From: Marinibacterium profundimaris
Lineage (GTDB): Bacteria > Pseudomonadota > Alphaproteobacteria > Rhodobacterales > Rhodobacteraceae
Assembly (NCBI RefSeq): GCF_002210095.1
Contig: NZ_AQQR01000002.1
Coordinates: 62,001-126,000 of the forward strand
Direction: 5' to 3'
DNA length: 64,000 bases
The notes below the pieces were generated by a model that saw only the letters and a list, made by a program, of their open reading frames with translations, had not been told where the DNA came from and made no database searches. How positions within the stretch are numbered: position 1 is the first letter of the stretch; every line of letters starts with the position of its first letter. Position numbers and translations under genes: made by a program. Positions 1-9,474 of the stretch are shown here, piece by piece.

Positions 1-549
1 TTCCAGGTCGACCTGTTCCCGGCCAGGGGCGATTGCCCGCAGTCGGTCTGGGGCTCGGAAGCGCGCGAGAAGGAGATCCGGTTCTCCAGCCGGACGCGGC
101 TGAACACCGACGTGCTCCTGGGCCTGCACGAGATGCACAAGACCGCGCGGCGGCTGGCGCGCAAGCTGCCGCCCGAATTCCGCGACGATCCCGACCTTGC
201 AAAGCTGATGTGCGGCGACCGCGACCCCCGGATCAACATCGCCCACCTGATCTATCGCCGCTCCGCGGCCGAAACCGGCTCCAGCGATTACGAATTCTCG
301 CACCGGTCCATGCAGCTCCACTGGGAGCAGGGCAAGCGCGATGCCGAACGCACGCTGGCCCATTCGCGCTGGCAGAACCGTCATTCCGGCTCTGACCTGA
401 TCGAGACCTTCGATCTGGCCGAGATCCCGCAAGACCATCCCGCATCCCCCGAAAGGACAGAACATGAAAGCCACGGACGTGGTCGCAAGGGCGTTCTCGA
501 TGCCTCTGACAAGCCCCGCCTACCCAAAGGGCCCGTACAGATTCATTGA
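1..549 (+). CDS. Patatin-like phospholipase family protein, C-terminal part (5' end outside window)
   Basis: The frame is open from base 1 and closes at a TGA at 547-549, so only about 182 C-terminal residues are present. The catalytic patatin core (GxSxG and Asp) lies outside the window. The visible part resembles the charged helical tail of patatin proteins carrying the DUF3734-type extension. Such genes are commonly found just upstream of acetoacetate decarboxylase and 3-hydroxybutyrate dehydrogenase, as here, which suggests a role in polyhydroxybutyrate or lipid turnover. The last 86 bases overlap the start of the next gene, an unusually long overlap for this operon. The family call leans on context and memory of the tail sequence. 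Confidence 0.65.
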   Translation, partial: FQVDLFPARGDCPQSVWGSEAREKEIRFSSRTRLNTDVLLGLHEMHKTARRLARKLPPEFRDDPDLAKLMCGDRDPRINIAHLIYRRSAAETGSSDYEFSHRSMQLHWEQGKRDAERTLAHSRWQNRHSGSDLIETFDLAEIPQDHPASPERTEHESHGRGRKGVLDASDKPRLPKGPVQIH

Positions 550-1204
550 CCGGACCTATTTCACCATCGCCTACCGGACCGATCCCAAGGCGCTGGAAGC
601 CGTGGTGCCCGAGCCGCTGAAGGTCGTCGGCGACGTGGTGAAGTACGAGTTCATGATGATGCCCGACAGCACCGGCTTCGGGTCCTACAACGAAAGCGGC
701 CAGGTCATCCCGGTGGAATTCAACGGGGTCCAGGGCAGCTATACCCACGCCATGTTCCTCAACGACGAGGCCCCCATCGCCGGCGGGCGCGAGATCTGGG
801 GCTTCCCGAAGAAGCTGGCGCAGCCCTCGGTCGAGGTGGTGCAGGACACGCTGGTCGGCACGCTGGACATGAACGGCGTGCGGGTGGCGACGGCGACCAT
901 GGGGTACAAATACGAAACGCTGGATGCGGCCGAGATGGCCAAAAGCATGGACGCCCCCGGCTGGCTGCTGAAGATCATCCCCCGCGCCGATGCCTCGGGC
1001 CCGCAGATCTGCGAACTGGTGGAATTCCGGCTGGAAGACCTGAACGTCAAGGGCGCCTGGTCCGGCCCCGCCGGGCTGCAGTTCTACCAGCACGCGCTGG
1101 CGCCGCTGACCGACCTGCCGATCCTCGAGGTTCTGGGTGCGACCCAGATTCACACTGACCTGACGCTGGGCCTGGGCAAGGTTGTCCACGACTACCTCGC
1201 CTGA
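464..1204 (+). CDS. adc: Acetoacetate decarboxylase
   Basis: This 246-residue protein matches the acetoacetate decarboxylase family, which converts acetoacetate to acetone and CO2 through a Schiff base on lysine. The motif around residues 110-117 (EIWGFPKK) contains the catalytic lysine, K116, followed by the second lysine that lowers its pKa. Length is normal for the family. The ATG is preceded by AAAGGAC about six bases upstream. The gene lies inside the tail of the patatin-like gene and just before 3-hydroxybutyrate dehydrogenase, so the three probably form one operon handling ketone bodies or polyhydroxybutyrate breakdown products. Some family members act on other beta-keto acids, so the substrate is inferred. 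Confidence 0.88.
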   Translation: MKATDVVARAFSMPLTSPAYPKGPYRFIDRTYFTIAYRTDPKALEAVVPEPLKVVGDVVKYEFMMMPDSTGFGSYNESGQVIPVEFNGVQGSYTHAMFLNDEAPIAGGREIWGFPKKLAQPSVEVVQDTLVGTLDMNGVRVATATMGYKYETLDAAEMAKSMDAPGWLLKIIPRADASGPQICELVEFRLEDLNVKGAWSGPAGLQFYQHALAPLTDLPILEVLGATQIHTDLTLGLGKVVHDYLA

Positions 1205-1232
1205 TCCCCTTTCAAGACAAGGAAGCACAGAC

Positions 1233-2021
1233 ATGACACTGGATCTTACCGGCAAATCCTGCATCGTCACCGGCGCCGCGCGCGGCATCGGGGCGGAAAT
1301 CGCCAAGCGCTATGTGCAGGGCGGCGCCAAGGTGGCGATCGCGGACCTGGACCTGGCCTCGGCGCAGGCCACCGCGAAGGAGCTGACCGACATGGGCCCG
1401 GGCGAAGCCATGGGCATCGCCATGAACGTCACCGACGAAGAGGCCGTGAACGCCGGCGTCGCCGAGGTGGTCGAGGCCTGGGGCACTGTCGACGTGCTGG
1501 TGTCGAACGCCGGCATCCAGATCGTGCACGAGCTGGTCGATTTCCCCTATGACGACTGGAAAAAGCTGCTCTCGATCCACCTGGACGGTGCCTTCCTGAC
1601 CTCGAAGGCGGCGATGAAGCAGATGTACAAGCAGAACTCGGGCTCGATCATCTTCATGGGTTCGGTCCATTCCAAGGAAGCCTCGCCGCTGAAATCGGCC
1701 TATGTCACCGCCAAGCACGGGCTGATCGGGCTGGCCAAGGTGATCTCGAAAGAGGGCGCGGCCCATGGCATCCGCGCCAACGTGATCTGCCCCGGCTTCG
1801 TGAAGACCCCGCTGGTGGAAAAGCAGATCCCCGAGCAGGCGAAAGAGCTGGGGATCTCGGAAGAGGACGTGGTCAACAACATCATGCTGTCGGGCACGGT
1901 CGACAAGGAATTCACCACGGTCGAGGACGTGGCCGAAGTCGCCTATCTCTTTGCCGCCTTCCCGAGCAATGCGCTGACCGGGCAATCGCTTGTGGTCAGC
2001 CACGGCTGGTTCATGAACTGA
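1233..2021 (+). CDS. bdhA: 3-hydroxybutyrate dehydrogenase (SDR family)
   Basis: This 262-residue short-chain dehydrogenase interconverts D-3-hydroxybutyrate and acetoacetate with NAD. The Rossmann motif TGAARGIG sits at residues 13-20, the SNAG motif at 91-94, and the catalytic S144, Y157 and K161 (YVTAK) are in place. The sequence ends in HGWFMN, a typical end for bacterial 3-hydroxybutyrate dehydrogenases. The ATG at 1233 has AAGGAAG about eight bases upstream. A longer frame from 1182 would overlap adc and has no such site. It is the last gene of the operon and is followed by a strong intrinsic terminator. Confidence 0.92.
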   Translation: MTLDLTGKSCIVTGAARGIGAEIAKRYVQGGAKVAIADLDLASAQATAKELTDMGPGEAMGIAMNVTDEEAVNAGVAEVVEAWGTVDVLVSNAGIQIVHELVDFPYDDWKKLLSIHLDGAFLTSKAAMKQMYKQNSGSIIFMGSVHSKEASPLKSAYVTAKHGLIGLAKVISKEGAAHGIRANVICPGFVKTPLVEKQIPEQAKELGISEEDVVNNIMLSGTVDKEFTTVEDVAEVAYLFAAFPSNALTGQSLVVSHGWFMN

Positions 2022-2045
2022 TCCCGGGCCCCTGGGCCGGTGTCA

Positions 2046-2075
2046 CGGGCGGGGCTGCATGGCCCCGCCCGTTTT
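2046..2075 (+). terminator. Rho-independent terminator after bdhA
   Basis: CGGGCGGGGC at 2046-2055 pairs perfectly with GCCCCGCCCG at 2062-2071, leaving a six-base loop, and is followed by TTTT. It lies 25 bases after the bdhA stop and just before the convergent OpgD-like gene ends. Confidence 0.9.
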
Positions 2076-2112
2076 CGTGTCAGACGCCGCAGCCGCCCAG
2101 TCGGGCCTGCGC

Positions 2113-3738
2113 TCAGGCGTCGATCCACTGGTAAGCCCAGGTTTCCGTCAGGCGGCGGTCGTACCCCTCGATGGCGGCCTTCAGCTCTACCACCGCATCG
2201 CGCTTGGCACGCACTTCGATCACCAGGCGCCAGATGTCCTTGCCATCGACCGGGGACAGGATCGCCTCGGCCACCTCGCCGCCGGCGGCGCTGACCACCG
2301 GTTCGATCTCGGCATCGCGGGGCAGACCGCTGAGCACGCCGCCGGCGAAATCCACGACGAACTTGCGGGTATCGGCCTTGGTCTCGACCCCGGCGACGCC
2401 GCCTTCGCCGACCCGAGTGCGCACCACGCGCGCCAGGTTCGCGGGCGCGGCCCCCGGCGGGTTCAGACCCCAGTACAGGTTGTACGACAGCTCCAGAGCA
2501 TCGCCCGCCCTGCGCTCGCCCTCGGGCACCCAGAAGGCGACGATGTTGTCGTTGATCTCAAGGTCCGAGGGGATCTCGACCAGGCGCACCGCGCCCGGAC
2601 CCCAGTCGCCCAGGGGTTCGACCATCAGCGAGGGGCGTTCGCCGTAATGCGCCTGCGCGTCGAGGTAATCCTCGAAATCGCGGGACCTCTGCACCAGCCC
2701 GAAGGATTTCGGCGCCTGCGCCCCGATATAGGAATTGCCCAGCCGCGGCGGGTTGTTGAGCGCGCGAAACACCGTATCGCCCGAGGCGAGGTTGACCACC
2801 AGCGCCTCGCTGTCATGCACGGCGGCGCGGTAATCGTCGAACCCGCCCCGGTCGGCCCCCGAGAAGAGGTACATCGACGTCAGGGGCGCGATCCCCACCT
2901 CGGAGACATCCTCGCGCAGGTAGACCCGCGCGGTGACCTCCATTCGGGTGTCTTTCCCGGGGGTGATGACAAAGCGGTAGGCCCCGGTGACCGACGGGCT
3001 GTCGAGCGCGGCATAAAGCGTGACGCTTTGCTGTCCCTCCGCCGGGCGTTCCAGCCAGAAATGCGAGAAGCGCGGGAATTCCTCGCCCTCCGGCAGACCG
3101 GTGTTCAGGGCAAGGCCCCGCGCGCTGAGCCCATAGGCCGTGCCGCGCCCCAGCGCCCGGAAGTAGCTGGCGCCCTGGAACACGACCAGGTCGTCGAAGA
3201 TATCGGCCCGGTTCAGCGGCGTATGCAGGCGAAAGCCCGCGATCCCCGGCATTTCGGTGTTTTCCGGCACGCTGGCCGCCAGCTCTTCGTCGTCATATTC
3301 GAAATCGTCGGTGGTAAAGGTCATGTCCCGCACCTGTCCGTCGACGATCTCGTGCACCTTCACCGGCTCGTTGAAGAGCCAGCCGGGATGGAAGGTCTGC
3401 AGTCGGAAGGGCGCGCCCGTGTCGGCCCAGCGCGCGCGGTCGCCGTTGAAGCGGATGCGCTGGTAGGCGTCGTAGGTCAGATCGGCAAGGAATCCCTCCA
3501 CCGGTTCCGGCGGCTGGTAGGGATCGGCGGCCAGCGCGCGCATCCGTTCGGACAGCACATCGAAAGAGAAGGTCTCGCCCCCCGTCTGGTCTGCGGCCTG
3601 GTCTGCCGTGGTCTCCTGCGCCAGGACGGGCCCCAGGGCGGGCAGCGCAAGCCCGGCAGCGGCGGCAGCCGTGCCAAGAAAGCGCCGGCGGTGGATATGG
3701 AAGGGCGGAAGAGGCAGGCGGGAAGAAGCTTTGGCCAT
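2113..3738 (-). CDS. opgD: Periplasmic glucan protein of the OpgG/OpgD (MdoG/MdoD) family, Tat-exported
   Basis: The 541-residue product matches the OpgG/OpgD family of osmoregulated periplasmic glucan proteins in length and sequence. Its N-terminus carries a twin-arginine signal (RRRFLG near residues 18-23) followed by an alanine-rich hydrophobic stretch ending in ALAQ-like residues. That favours OpgD, which is Tat-dependent, over Sec-exported OpgG. E. coli OpgD has been assigned endo-beta-1,2-glucanase activity (family GH186, from memory). The gene is convergent with bdhA and divergent from the alpha/beta hydrolase. GH144-like and GH3 genes a few kb away make a beta-1,2-glucan role likely. 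OpgD versus OpgG is not settled by sequence alone. Confidence 0.87.
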   Translation of the reverse strand: MAKASSRLPLPPFHIHRRRFLGTAAAAAGLALPALGPVLAQETTADQAADQTGGETFSFDVLSERMRALAADPYQPPEPVEGFLADLTYDAYQRIRFNGDRARWADTGAPFRLQTFHPGWLFNEPVKVHEIVDGQVRDMTFTTDDFEYDDEELAASVPENTEMPGIAGFRLHTPLNRADIFDDLVVFQGASYFRALGRGTAYGLSARGLALNTGLPEGEEFPRFSHFWLERPAEGQQSVTLYAALDSPSVTGAYRFVITPGKDTRMEVTARVYLREDVSEVGIAPLTSMYLFSGADRGGFDDYRAAVHDSEALVVNLASGDTVFRALNNPPRLGNSYIGAQAPKSFGLVQRSRDFEDYLDAQAHYGERPSLMVEPLGDWGPGAVRLVEIPSDLEINDNIVAFWVPEGERRAGDALELSYNLYWGLNPPGAAPANLARVVRTRVGEGGVAGVETKADTRKFVVDFAGGVLSGLPRDAEIEPVVSAAGGEVAEAILSPVDGKDIWRLVIEVRAKRDAVVELKAAIEGYDRRLTETWAYQWIDA

Positions 3739-3899
3739 CGCGAACGAAACTCTCGGCTGTGACAGGAACGGCTAATCGATCGTAGCTGATTTAAGCCATT
3801 CCGCGAGATCGCAAATACCGGCCCGCGCGCGGCGGCAGCAATTTGCCACGCGCATCGCCGGGCTTTGCGCGCGGCCCGTCCTGCGCTACCTCTGCGGGC

Positions 3900-4634
3900 A
3901 TGACAGACGCCGCCTGCCCCCTGCCCAGGACCCACGCCCACGCCAGTGTCGGGGCGATCCCGCTGCGGCTGGCCGTGCCGGCCGCCGGGGTGCGGGGGAC
4001 GGTCCTGCTGATCCATGGCCGCAACGGCGCGCCGGACCAGCCCCACATGTCGGAAATCGCGCGGGCCTACCTTGCGCGGGGCTGGCGTGTGGCCGCGCCC
4101 GAGCTGCCGCACAGCGCGGTCCTGCCGCGCTCCGGCCCGCCCTCTGACGTGACGCTGGCCGGCCATGCCGCCGCCGCCGGTCAGGTGCTGGCATGGCTGC
4201 GGGCGGAATACCCCGATGCGGCGCTTGCGCTGGCCGGACACAGCATGGGCGGCTACGCCACGGCCGCCCTGTCGCGGGAGCCGGGGCTGCACCACCTGCT
4301 TGCCGTCTCGCCCGTGCTTTCGGGCCCCCGCATGCTGAAGGCGCGCCGCGCGCTGGGCCCCGAGGCGATGGACGAGCTTGCGCGCGAGGCCCCCGCCTAC
4401 CGCGCCGAGCTGGAACACGCCGATGCCACGCCCGCCCTGGCCGGGTCGGTCGCGCCGGCGGCGGTGATCACCGGGCTTGAGGACGGGCTGGTCACCCCCG
4501 ACCACGCCCGTGCCTGGTTCGCCGCCGCGCCCGGCGCGCGGTTCTTCACCGCCCTGCCCGGCCAGCACCATTGCCCCGAAGGCTCTGATATGGCCCAGGC
4601 GCTGGCCGCCGCGCTCACCGCGCTCGACGCATGA
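3900..4634 (+). CDS. Alpha/beta hydrolase
   Basis: This 244-residue protein has an alpha/beta-hydrolase fold. It carries the oxyanion-side motif LLIHGRNG near residue 40, the nucleophile elbow GHSMGG with S115, an acidic GLED region near residue 195 and a C-terminal histidine in GQHHCPEG. The start chosen at 3900 removes a 19-residue extension that lacks conservation. It is translationally coupled to the following GH15 gene by ATGA. The substrate is unknown. Sitting in a glucan locus it could be an esterase that removes substituents from glucans, but that is inference. No signal peptide is visible. Confidence 0.75.
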   Translation: MTDAACPLPRTHAHASVGAIPLRLAVPAAGVRGTVLLIHGRNGAPDQPHMSEIARAYLARGWRVAAPELPHSAVLPRSGPPSDVTLAGHAAAAGQVLAWLRAEYPDAALALAGHSMGGYATAALSREPGLHHLLAVSPVLSGPRMLKARRALGPEAMDELAREAPAYRAELEHADATPALAGSVAPAAVITGLEDGLVTPDHARAWFAAAPGARFFTALPGQHHCPEGSDMAQALAAALTALDA

Positions 4635-5932
4635 GCGGCCCGGACCCTTCCTGGCTCGCCGCCCAGCGGCGCAACGCCGCGGCGATGATGCGCGCCGCCA
4701 CCTCGGCCACGCATCTGACCCGCTGCCGCGCCGGTTTCGGCTGGGATGTGACGCCAGCGCCCGGCTCCATCCTCGCCTCGCCGCGCGTGGCTTCATGGGA
4801 TCCCGAGCCGGATTATTTCCACCACTGGATCCGCGACGCCGCCATCGCGATCGGCGCCGTGCCCCAGGCAATGGCCGCCGATCCGGGCTCCGAAGCCTTC
4901 TGGCGTCAGGCCGTCACGGATTACGTCGCGTTTTCGCTGCGTGTCTCTGATCCGGACGCTTGTCCGATTTCCGAGAACCCGCTGAAACCTGCGACACGCC
5001 CCGATCACCTCGACTACCTCCGCCCCGACGCAGAGCTGGCCGCGCTGACCGGGCATCGCCGGCTGGAGGAACCGCGCGTCGCCGCCGACGGCACGCCCGA
5101 CCTCGAACGCTGGAGCCGCCCGCAGGACGATGGCCCGGCGCTGCGCGCGGTGTCGCTTTTGCATCTTCGGCCACTGATGGCCGAGGCCCGGAGCCCCGAG
5201 GCCGAAGCGCTTGTCGACCGTGACCTGGCGCAGGTTCTGCGCACCGCCGGCCGCGACTCGATCGGCCCCTGGGAAGAGGCCCCGGCCCGGCGGACCACCT
5301 TCACCCTCATCGCGCAATGGGATGCGCTGATGCATGGCGCCGCCCGCGCCACCGAGCGCGGCGCGCCCGATACGCCCTGGTGTGCAGCGGCCGAGCGGGT
5401 CGTCGCGCTGATGGACGAGGCAGCGGACCCTGCCTCGGGCGGCTGGCGCGAGTCGGTGGAGGCGCCGGAGGGCGCGCTTGACAGCGCCACGGTTCTGGCG
5501 ATCGCCCATGCCGCGCGCGAGGCCGGGCCTTTTGCCCTGACCGCGCCCCGGACGCGTGCGACGATGCAGGCTCTGGAGACGCTCTTTGCCGATCTCTACC
5601 CGATCAACCACGGCCACGCGGTGCCCCTGATCGGACGCTGGCGCGCGGACGTGTATTTCGGCGGCAACCCCTGGCTGCCCAACACGCTGGGCTTTGCCGA
5701 GTTGGACTATCGCATCGCCGCGCTGACCGGCGACGGCGCCGTCTTCTACAGGGCCGAAGCGCGGATGCGGCGGATCGCCGAAATCTGCCCCGATCCCGGC
5801 CAGCCCCTGCCCGAACAGGTGGCCAAGACTGATGGCAGCCCGACCGCCTGCCTCGCGCTGACCTGGTCGGCGGCGGCGTTTCTTGGGGCCACCGGCGCGC
5901 GGGAGGCGGCGGTTCAGGCGCTGTCCAGGTAA
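4631..5932 (+). CDS. Glucoamylase-like glycoside hydrolase, family GH15
   Basis: The 433-residue product matches GH15 glucoamylases, which release glucose from the non-reducing ends of alpha-glucans. PDYFHHWIRDAA (residues 60-71) corresponds to the substrate-binding NPDYFYTWTRDS region of fungal enzymes. EEPRV followed by WSRPQDDGPALRA (146-173) is the family core. GPWEEAP carries the catalytic acid (E215/E216), and LPEQVAKTDG near residue 393 carries the catalytic base, E395. There is no signal peptide, so the enzyme is probably cytoplasmic. It starts on the stop of the hydrolase gene (ATGA), and its 3' end overlaps the convergent GH144-like gene by 19 bases. Confidence 0.88.
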   Translation: MSGPDPSWLAAQRRNAAAMMRAATSATHLTRCRAGFGWDVTPAPGSILASPRVASWDPEPDYFHHWIRDAAIAIGAVPQAMAADPGSEAFWRQAVTDYVAFSLRVSDPDACPISENPLKPATRPDHLDYLRPDAELAALTGHRRLEEPRVAADGTPDLERWSRPQDDGPALRAVSLLHLRPLMAEARSPEAEALVDRDLAQVLRTAGRDSIGPWEEAPARRTTFTLIAQWDALMHGAARATERGAPDTPWCAAAERVVALMDEAADPASGGWRESVEAPEGALDSATVLAIAHAAREAGPFALTAPRTRATMQALETLFADLYPINHGHAVPLIGRWRADVYFGGNPWLPNTLGFAELDYRIAALTGDGAVFYRAEARMRRIAEICPDPGQPLPEQVAKTDGSPTACLALTWSAAAFLGATGAREAAVQALSR

Positions 5933-7152
5933 GGGGCGCGGAACCCAAGCCGCGCGAGGCCCTGCCGCACTTCGCGCCGATTTGAGACAATGTCCCATAT
6001 CAAGCCCGAGCGATGGTTCTCCAGCCCGATCACGATGGGCGCCTGGTCGATCGCCAGCCGGCTTTCGGCCACCCAGTCGCGCGACAGGTTGAAGGCATCG
6101 ACGAACCCCGCCTCGCCCCAGATCCGGTCGCCCAGGTCATCGTGCAGGTGGCGCAGGACGGGCATGGCCTCCTGTGGCGCATAGGGCAGCGAGGACAGGG
6201 CCGCGGTGGGCGTGATCGTCCCGGTGTCTTCGGTCGGCGCATGGGCGGCATAGCCGTCGGGATCGTCGCTGGCGGTCAGGCCCCAGCAGGCGGGGCCATA
6301 GCCCGTCCAGGCCTGCGGGTTTTGCAGGCAATGGTGCCGGTTGACCAGCGCATGCGCCCGGGCCTGGACGCCGTAATCGGCATGGACGTCACGCAACCCG
6401 CGCGGGTCAATGCCGAGGAAGGGATATTGCGACAGGAACAGCGGCCCGCCCCAGTCCGAGCCCAGAGGCAGGCGCGTGTCGCCGTAAAACTGGCCATTGT
6501 GGAAGGCCGGCGCGGTGGCCCAGCTGTCATGGTAGATCGCCGGCGGGACCGGATGCGTGTCGGACCCGGCGGCAAGGACGAAGACCGGCAGGCATTCGTT
6601 CCAGCCCCGGATCGGCAGGGCGCCCGGCGGCCAGGGCCGATCCGGATGGCGGTGCCACATAAGTGAGACATTGTCCTGGATATGGGACGCCCAGTTCACC
6701 TCTTCGTAAAGCGCCTCGATCCGCGCGCCGATCTCGGGGGCCTCGATGAAATAGCCGGCCGCGCCCAGCAGACCGGTGAAGAGGAAGGCGGTTTCCACGA
6801 GATCGCCGCCATCGTCGCCGGCCATGAAGGGCAGAACGCGGCCGGTCGTGCCGTTCAGGAAATGCGGATAGACGCCGTCGAACCGGTCGGCCTGTTCCAG
6901 GAAGGTGACGATGCGTTCCACCCGGTCGAGGATGTCGCGGCGGGGGCGCCAGCCACGCTCGGCCGCGACGATCTGGGCCAGCAGGCCGAAGCCGGTGCCG
7001 CCGGTGCAGACGGTTTCCGCGACATCATAGCCGAATGATCCCGCACTGCGTTCGCGCGCCATGCCCGAGACCGGGTGGCTCCAGTCGAGAAAGTAGAGCG
7101 CGGTGGCCTGGGCCACGCGGTCGCGCAGGGCGGCATCGTCAAGACCGCGCAT
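5914..7152 (-). CDS. GH144-like (glycoamylase domain) putative beta-1,2-glucanase
   Basis: This 412-residue protein belongs to the glycoamylase-domain family (PF10091), which includes GH144 endo-beta-1,2-glucanases. Characteristic blocks are CTGGTGFGLLA, HFLNGTTGRVLPFM, the acidic GDDGGDLVETAFLF, GWNECLPVFVLAAGSDTHP and CWGLTASDDPDGY. The start at 7152 is chosen because it forms a TGATG overlap with the stop of the upstream GH3 gene, which indicates translational coupling. Longer frames reach 7239. No signal peptide is evident at this start. Together with GH3 and the OpgD-like protein it suggests stepwise breakdown of beta-1,2-glucans. The substrate is inferred from family and context. Confidence 0.82.
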   Translation of the reverse strand: MRGLDDAALRDRVAQATALYFLDWSHPVSGMARERSAGSFGYDVAETVCTGGTGFGLLAQIVAAERGWRPRRDILDRVERIVTFLEQADRFDGVYPHFLNGTTGRVLPFMAGDDGGDLVETAFLFTGLLGAAGYFIEAPEIGARIEALYEEVNWASHIQDNVSLMWHRHPDRPWPPGALPIRGWNECLPVFVLAAGSDTHPVPPAIYHDSWATAPAFHNGQFYGDTRLPLGSDWGGPLFLSQYPFLGIDPRGLRDVHADYGVQARAHALVNRHHCLQNPQAWTGYGPACWGLTASDDPDGYAAHAPTEDTGTITPTAALSSLPYAPQEAMPVLRHLHDDLGDRIWGEAGFVDAFNLSRDWVAESRLAIDQAPIVIGLENHRSGLIWDIVSNRREVRQGLARLGFRAPYLDSA

Positions 7153-9386
7153 CAGCTGGACCATGTAAGCTCCACGGTGTCCGTATCGCGGCTGTTGGGT
7201 CCGACATGAAGCTGGACCAGGCCGGGGTCGCGGACCCATTCGGCGCTCTCCAGAGAGGGCGCGACGGGGTAGGCGAATTGATCGGCGCGGATCTCGAACA
7301 CCAGTTCGCGCGCCTCGCCGGGGGACAGGGTGAGCTGTTTGAAATCCACCAGGAACCGCGCGGGGCGGGTGATGCGGGCCACCGGGTCAGAGGCATAGAG
7401 CTGCACCGTCTCGATCGCCTCGGTTTGTCCGGTGTTTTCAATTGTGAGTCGCAAAAGCACCTTTTGGGACACATCGGCCACCGTCGAGGACAGCGAGGGC
7501 GCACCGTAGCGGATCGGCGCATAGCCCAGGCCGAAGCCGAAGGGATAGCGCGTCAGCCCGTCGGGCATATCAAGCCAGCCGGTGCGGAACTTGGCAAACC
7601 TTCCCGGGAAGGGCCGGCCGGTGGGTTCCTCGGCATGGCTGACCGGGGTCTCGCCCGGATGCGCGGGCAGCGTGACGCACAGCCGGCCCGACGGCGCAGC
7701 GGCGCCAAACAGCAGATCGGCCACGCCTTCGGGGCCGGCGATCCCGCCGTGCCAGGCATAAAGCAGCGCATCGGCGGTTTCGGGCAGGTCGCCCAGGGCG
7801 AGGGGTCGGCCGGCGAAGACGATGGCCGCGACCGGCTTTCCGGTGGCCTTCAGCGCGCGAACAAGGCGCAGATGCGCCTCGGGCAGCGCCGGAGAGAGCG
7901 CGGAGGAGCTTTCGCCGGCATGTTCCTTCGCCTCGCCCAGGGCCGCGATGATGATGTCGGATTGGCGCGCGGCGTCCAGGGCTTCGGCGATCAGCTCGTC
8001 CTCGGACCGGGGGTCGGTTTCGACCGTCACGCCGTGCACGTTCAGCCGCGCGGCAAGCCAGTCGCGGTCGGTGATGTTGACGCCCCAGGCGGTGGCGGGC
8101 GCGGTGCCGGTCAGCGCGGTGATCGCCGCGTCCAGTGGCACGACATCGTCCCAATTGCCCGACACCGCCCAGGTCCCCAGCATGTTGCGCCGGTCGCGCG
8201 CGAAGGGTCCGACAAGGGCGACGCGGGTGGATTGCGCGATCGGCAGGACGTTGTCGTTCTTCAGCAGGACCGTCGATCGTGCGGCGGCGCGGCGGGCCAG
8301 CTTGCGGCCGTCACTGCGGGACGGCGCGGCCGTGCCGGACATGCCGTGGAACGGATCGTCCAGCAGGCCGAGGCTGGCCTTGAAGGTCAGCACGCGGCGG
8401 CAGGCCGTGTCGATCATCTCCCGGATCCGGGAGGCACCGAAGGACAGCCCGGCCTCGGGCGCATCCAGACCGGTTTCGGCCAGGGCGGGCAGCTCGGCCA
8501 GGTAATCCTCGCCCACCATGTCCATGTCGATGCCCGCGTGCAGGGCGCGCGCGACGACGACAGCGGCGGGGCCAAGGCCATGGGGCGTCAGTTCCTTCAC
8601 GCCGGTGTAGTCCGAGACCACGAGGCCGTTGAAACCGGAGGTGCCGCGCAGCCAGCCCTGGATCAGCGGCGCATTGGCATGCATCGGCAGCTTGTTCACC
8701 GCGTTGAAGGCGGCCATGACGCTGGCCGCGCCGGCCTGCAGCCCGGCGGTGAAGGGCGGCAGGTAGATGGCCAGAAGATCCTCCCACGAGAGGCTGGCAT
8801 TGTCGTAGTCGCGGCCCGAATCCGGGGCGCCGTAGGCGACGAAATGCTTCAGGCAGGCGGCCACGCGGTCGGGTTCGCCGATCCCGCCGCCCTGAAAGCC
8901 GCGGGTGGCCGCGACGGCGAAGCGGGAGGCCAGCAACGGATCTTCGCCCGGGCTTTCGGCGATCCGGCCCCAGCGCGGATCGCGCGACACGTCGATCATC
9001 GGCGCATAGACCTGGTGGATGCCTTCCGAGGCGGCCTCGGCCGCGGCGAAGGCGGCGGTGTCCTCGACAAGGTCGAGGTCCCAACTGCAGGCGAGCGCCA
9101 CGGGCAGCGGGAAGACGGTGCGATGGCCATGGATCACGTCTTCGGCGAAGAAGAGGGGAATGCGCAGGCGCGAGCCTTCCAAAGCACGCTCCTGCATGGC
9201 GCGGGCGGAGGCCAGTGACTTCGTCCCGAAGATCGCGCCGACCTCGCCCGAATCCAGCCGTCTCGCCAGCGGCGTGCTTTGCGCCGCGCCGGTGACGAGC
9301 CCTTCGCCCGCCGCCAGGAGGTTGAGCTGCCCGATCTTCTCGGCCAGCGTCATCTCGGCCATCAGCCGTTCGACTTGCGCCTGCAT
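7152..9386 (-). CDS. bglX: Beta-glucosidase, glycoside hydrolase family 3
   Basis: The product (744 residues from 9386, or 759 from an ATG at 9431) is a full-length GH3 enzyme. The N-terminal barrel includes KHFVAYG and the nucleophile region GLVVSDYTGVKEL, where SDY replaces the more common SDW. A middle alpha/beta domain follows (VLLKNDNVLPI, VALVGPFA, then AGRPLALG), and a C-terminal fibronectin-III-like domain contains LTIENTGQTEA. GH3 enzymes release glucose from the non-reducing ends of beta-glucans or oligosaccharides. No signal peptide is clear. It is coupled to the GH144-like gene downstream, supporting a joint role in beta-1,2-glucan degradation. The gene symbol is by analogy only. 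Confidence 0.9.
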   Translation of the reverse strand: MQAQVERLMAEMTLAEKIGQLNLLAAGEGLVTGAAQSTPLARRLDSGEVGAIFGTKSLASARAMQERALEGSRLRIPLFFAEDVIHGHRTVFPLPVALACSWDLDLVEDTAAFAAAEAASEGIHQVYAPMIDVSRDPRWGRIAESPGEDPLLASRFAVAATRGFQGGGIGEPDRVAACLKHFVAYGAPDSGRDYDNASLSWEDLLAIYLPPFTAGLQAGAASVMAAFNAVNKLPMHANAPLIQGWLRGTSGFNGLVVSDYTGVKELTPHGLGPAAVVVARALHAGIDMDMVGEDYLAELPALAETGLDAPEAGLSFGASRIREMIDTACRRVLTFKASLGLLDDPFHGMSGTAAPSRSDGRKLARRAAARSTVLLKNDNVLPIAQSTRVALVGPFARDRRNMLGTWAVSGNWDDVVPLDAAITALTGTAPATAWGVNITDRDWLAARLNVHGVTVETDPRSEDELIAEALDAARQSDIIIAALGEAKEHAGESSSALSPALPEAHLRLVRALKATGKPVAAIVFAGRPLALGDLPETADALLYAWHGGIAGPEGVADLLFGAAAPSGRLCVTLPAHPGETPVSHAEEPTGRPFPGRFAKFRTGWLDMPDGLTRYPFGFGLGYAPIRYGAPSLSSTVADVSQKVLLRLTIENTGQTEAIETVQLYASDPVARITRPARFLVDFKQLTLSPGEARELVFEIRADQFAYPVAPSLESAEWVRDPGLVQLHVGPNSRDTDTVELTWSS

Positions 9387-9474
9387 ATCCTGTTGCCCCG
9401 GTTGGTTACGGTTTCGACCACTGCCAGGCATATGGGGTGCGCGGGGTCTTTGTCGATGATGTCCCGGGGCGCCG

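Noticed and set aside
2059-3762. 567-codon plus-strand frame
   Set aside because: It is antisense to the OpgD-like gene, which has a Tat signal and clear family identity.
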